A stretch of 6,577 nt of DNA, from the NCBI GenBank assembly GCA_964480445.1, contig CAYZPB010000050.1, forward strand, positions 1 to 6,577, in the 5' to 3' direction. Within the stretch, counting starts at the first letter, position 1. Each line of letters begins with the position of its first letter. This stretch comes from CAYZPB01 sp964480445 (GTDB lineage Bacteria; Bacillota; Bacilli; Tepidibacillales; Tepidibacillaceae). The position numbers and the translations under genes were made by a program. The notes under the pieces were generated by a model that made no database searches, was not told where the DNA came from, and was given only the letters and a program-made list of their open reading frames with translations. Of this stretch, positions 5,993 to 6,577 are shown one piece after another.

Positions 5993-6577
5993 TTATTCTT
6001 CAAACTTTTGCAGCTGTTGCAGGAATCCGCGTGATTTTAGTGAAACGCCAATGTACTGGTCTAAAAAACCTTCGGTAACCCGGCGCAACTCAGCTCTAGT
6101 TTCATCGCGTAGATTAATTTCTCCTAATCTCCTTAAGTCCATCACCAAAAAAGTTTGCAGCAGCTTTATCGTGCTTGTCTGTAGAATAATACTACTCTCA
6201 TCAAGATGCAGTCTGCAAAGTAATCCACCATGGCCAATACTAAAACCAACTAATTCTTGGTGCCCATCACAGACTGAACAAGAGAGCAGCTGCGGTGTAA
6301 TACCCAGAACACTAAAAAGTTGCATCTCAAAAATTCTCACTACAATCTCTTCGTCCTTTCCTGCCGCCAGTTGCTCTAAAGCATTAAGTAGCAGTTCATA
6401 TAAACAGATATTTGGTTGGTCCGACTCCAAAATCCGATCAGTTAATTCAACTAGGTAAGCGGCATAAGCTGTCTTCTCTAAATCAGCATAAATTGGCTCA
6501 AAATGTTGCACCGAGTCTCCTGAGTTCAGCGTCCCCAGATTTGCACCGCTTTTGCGGAAATAGATAAATTTCCCCTG
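5993..6577 (-). CDS. recO: DNA repair protein RecO, C-terminal part (5' end outside window)
   Basis: RecO helps load RecA onto SSB-coated single-stranded DNA together with RecR in recombinational repair. The frame is open from the window edge, giving 194 residues ending at a TAA; the family is about 240-260 residues, so the first 50 or so (the OB-fold) are mostly missing. Recognisable RecO features are the GTLNSGD...EPIYADLEKTAYAAYLVELTDRI helix, which closely follows the family's DLFLTAYAAYVAEL pattern, then QLFSVLGITPQLLSCSVC and a C-terminal LRRLGEINLRDETRAELRR segment. The putative zinc site has CxxC (codons at 6280-6278 and 6271-6269) but a CxxH second half (Cys 6217-6215, His 6208-6206) where many Firmicutes RecO proteins have CxxC. 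A GTG at 6511 is internal, not the start. recO immediately upstream of glyQS is a well-known Firmicutes arrangement. Confidence 0.93.
   Translation of the reverse strand, partial: QGKFIYFRKSGANLGTLNSGDSVQHFEPIYADLEKTAYAAYLVELTDRILESDQPNICLYELLLNALEQLAAGKDEEIVVRIFEMQLFSVLGITPQLLSCSVCDGHQELVGFSIGHGGLLCRLHLDESSIILQTSTIKLLQTFLVMDLRRLGEINLRDETRAELRRVTEGFLDQYIGVSLKSRGFLQQLQKFEE

Noticed and set aside
5993..6511. recO starting at the GTG at 6511
   Set aside because: The frame is open upstream to the window edge, and the 22 extra residues (including GTLNSGD) match RecO, so the real start lies outside the window.

Overview
This window is an ordinary chromosomal housekeeping segment of a low-to-moderate-GC Gram-positive (Firmicutes-type) bacterium. 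Three things point there: a glycine T-box riboswitch, a two-subunit glycyl-tRNA synthetase in the order recO-glyQ-glyS, and the ppsR-ppdK pair directly behind it. The T-box and gene order fit Clostridia or Negativicutes-like lineages best, but I cannot name a genus. Every gene is on the minus strand, so the biological order runs from high to low coordinates.

Layout in the direction of transcription. (1) The C-terminal part of recO (DNA repair), whose start lies beyond the window. (2) A promoter with a good -10 box, then a leader of about 200 nt. The leader carries all the T-box landmarks: a GGC glycine specifier, a stem III hairpin, the conserved T-box antiterminator and a competing intrinsic terminator. 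(3) glyQ (alpha subunit, GTG start), 56 nt, glyS (beta subunit, GTG start), 56 nt, ppsR (PPDK regulatory kinase/phosphatase, non-ATG start), then ppdK (pyruvate, phosphate dikinase), which overlaps the ppsR stop by 8 nt and runs off the low-coordinate end.

The genes look like one transcription unit. Uncharged tRNA-Gly should let RNA polymerase read past the leader terminator, raising GlyRS supply. No clear promoter or terminator separates glyS from ppsR-ppdK, so the PPDK module may share that glycine control. PpsR modifies the threonine two residues before the catalytic histidine of PPDK, and that target site (TSH) is visible inside the window.

The main anomaly is technical. ppdK is interrupted by exactly 100 Ns flanked by two identical 55-bp direct repeats. 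Removing 155 bp (one repeat copy plus the Ns) restores the reading frame and gives an uninterrupted PPDK sequence, so this is almost certainly an unmerged contig overlap in a draft assembly. I see no mobile element, CRISPR array, phage or defence gene, and no evidence of an undescribed system. The items worth a second look are the assembly artefact, the reach of the T-box regulon and several start-codon choices.
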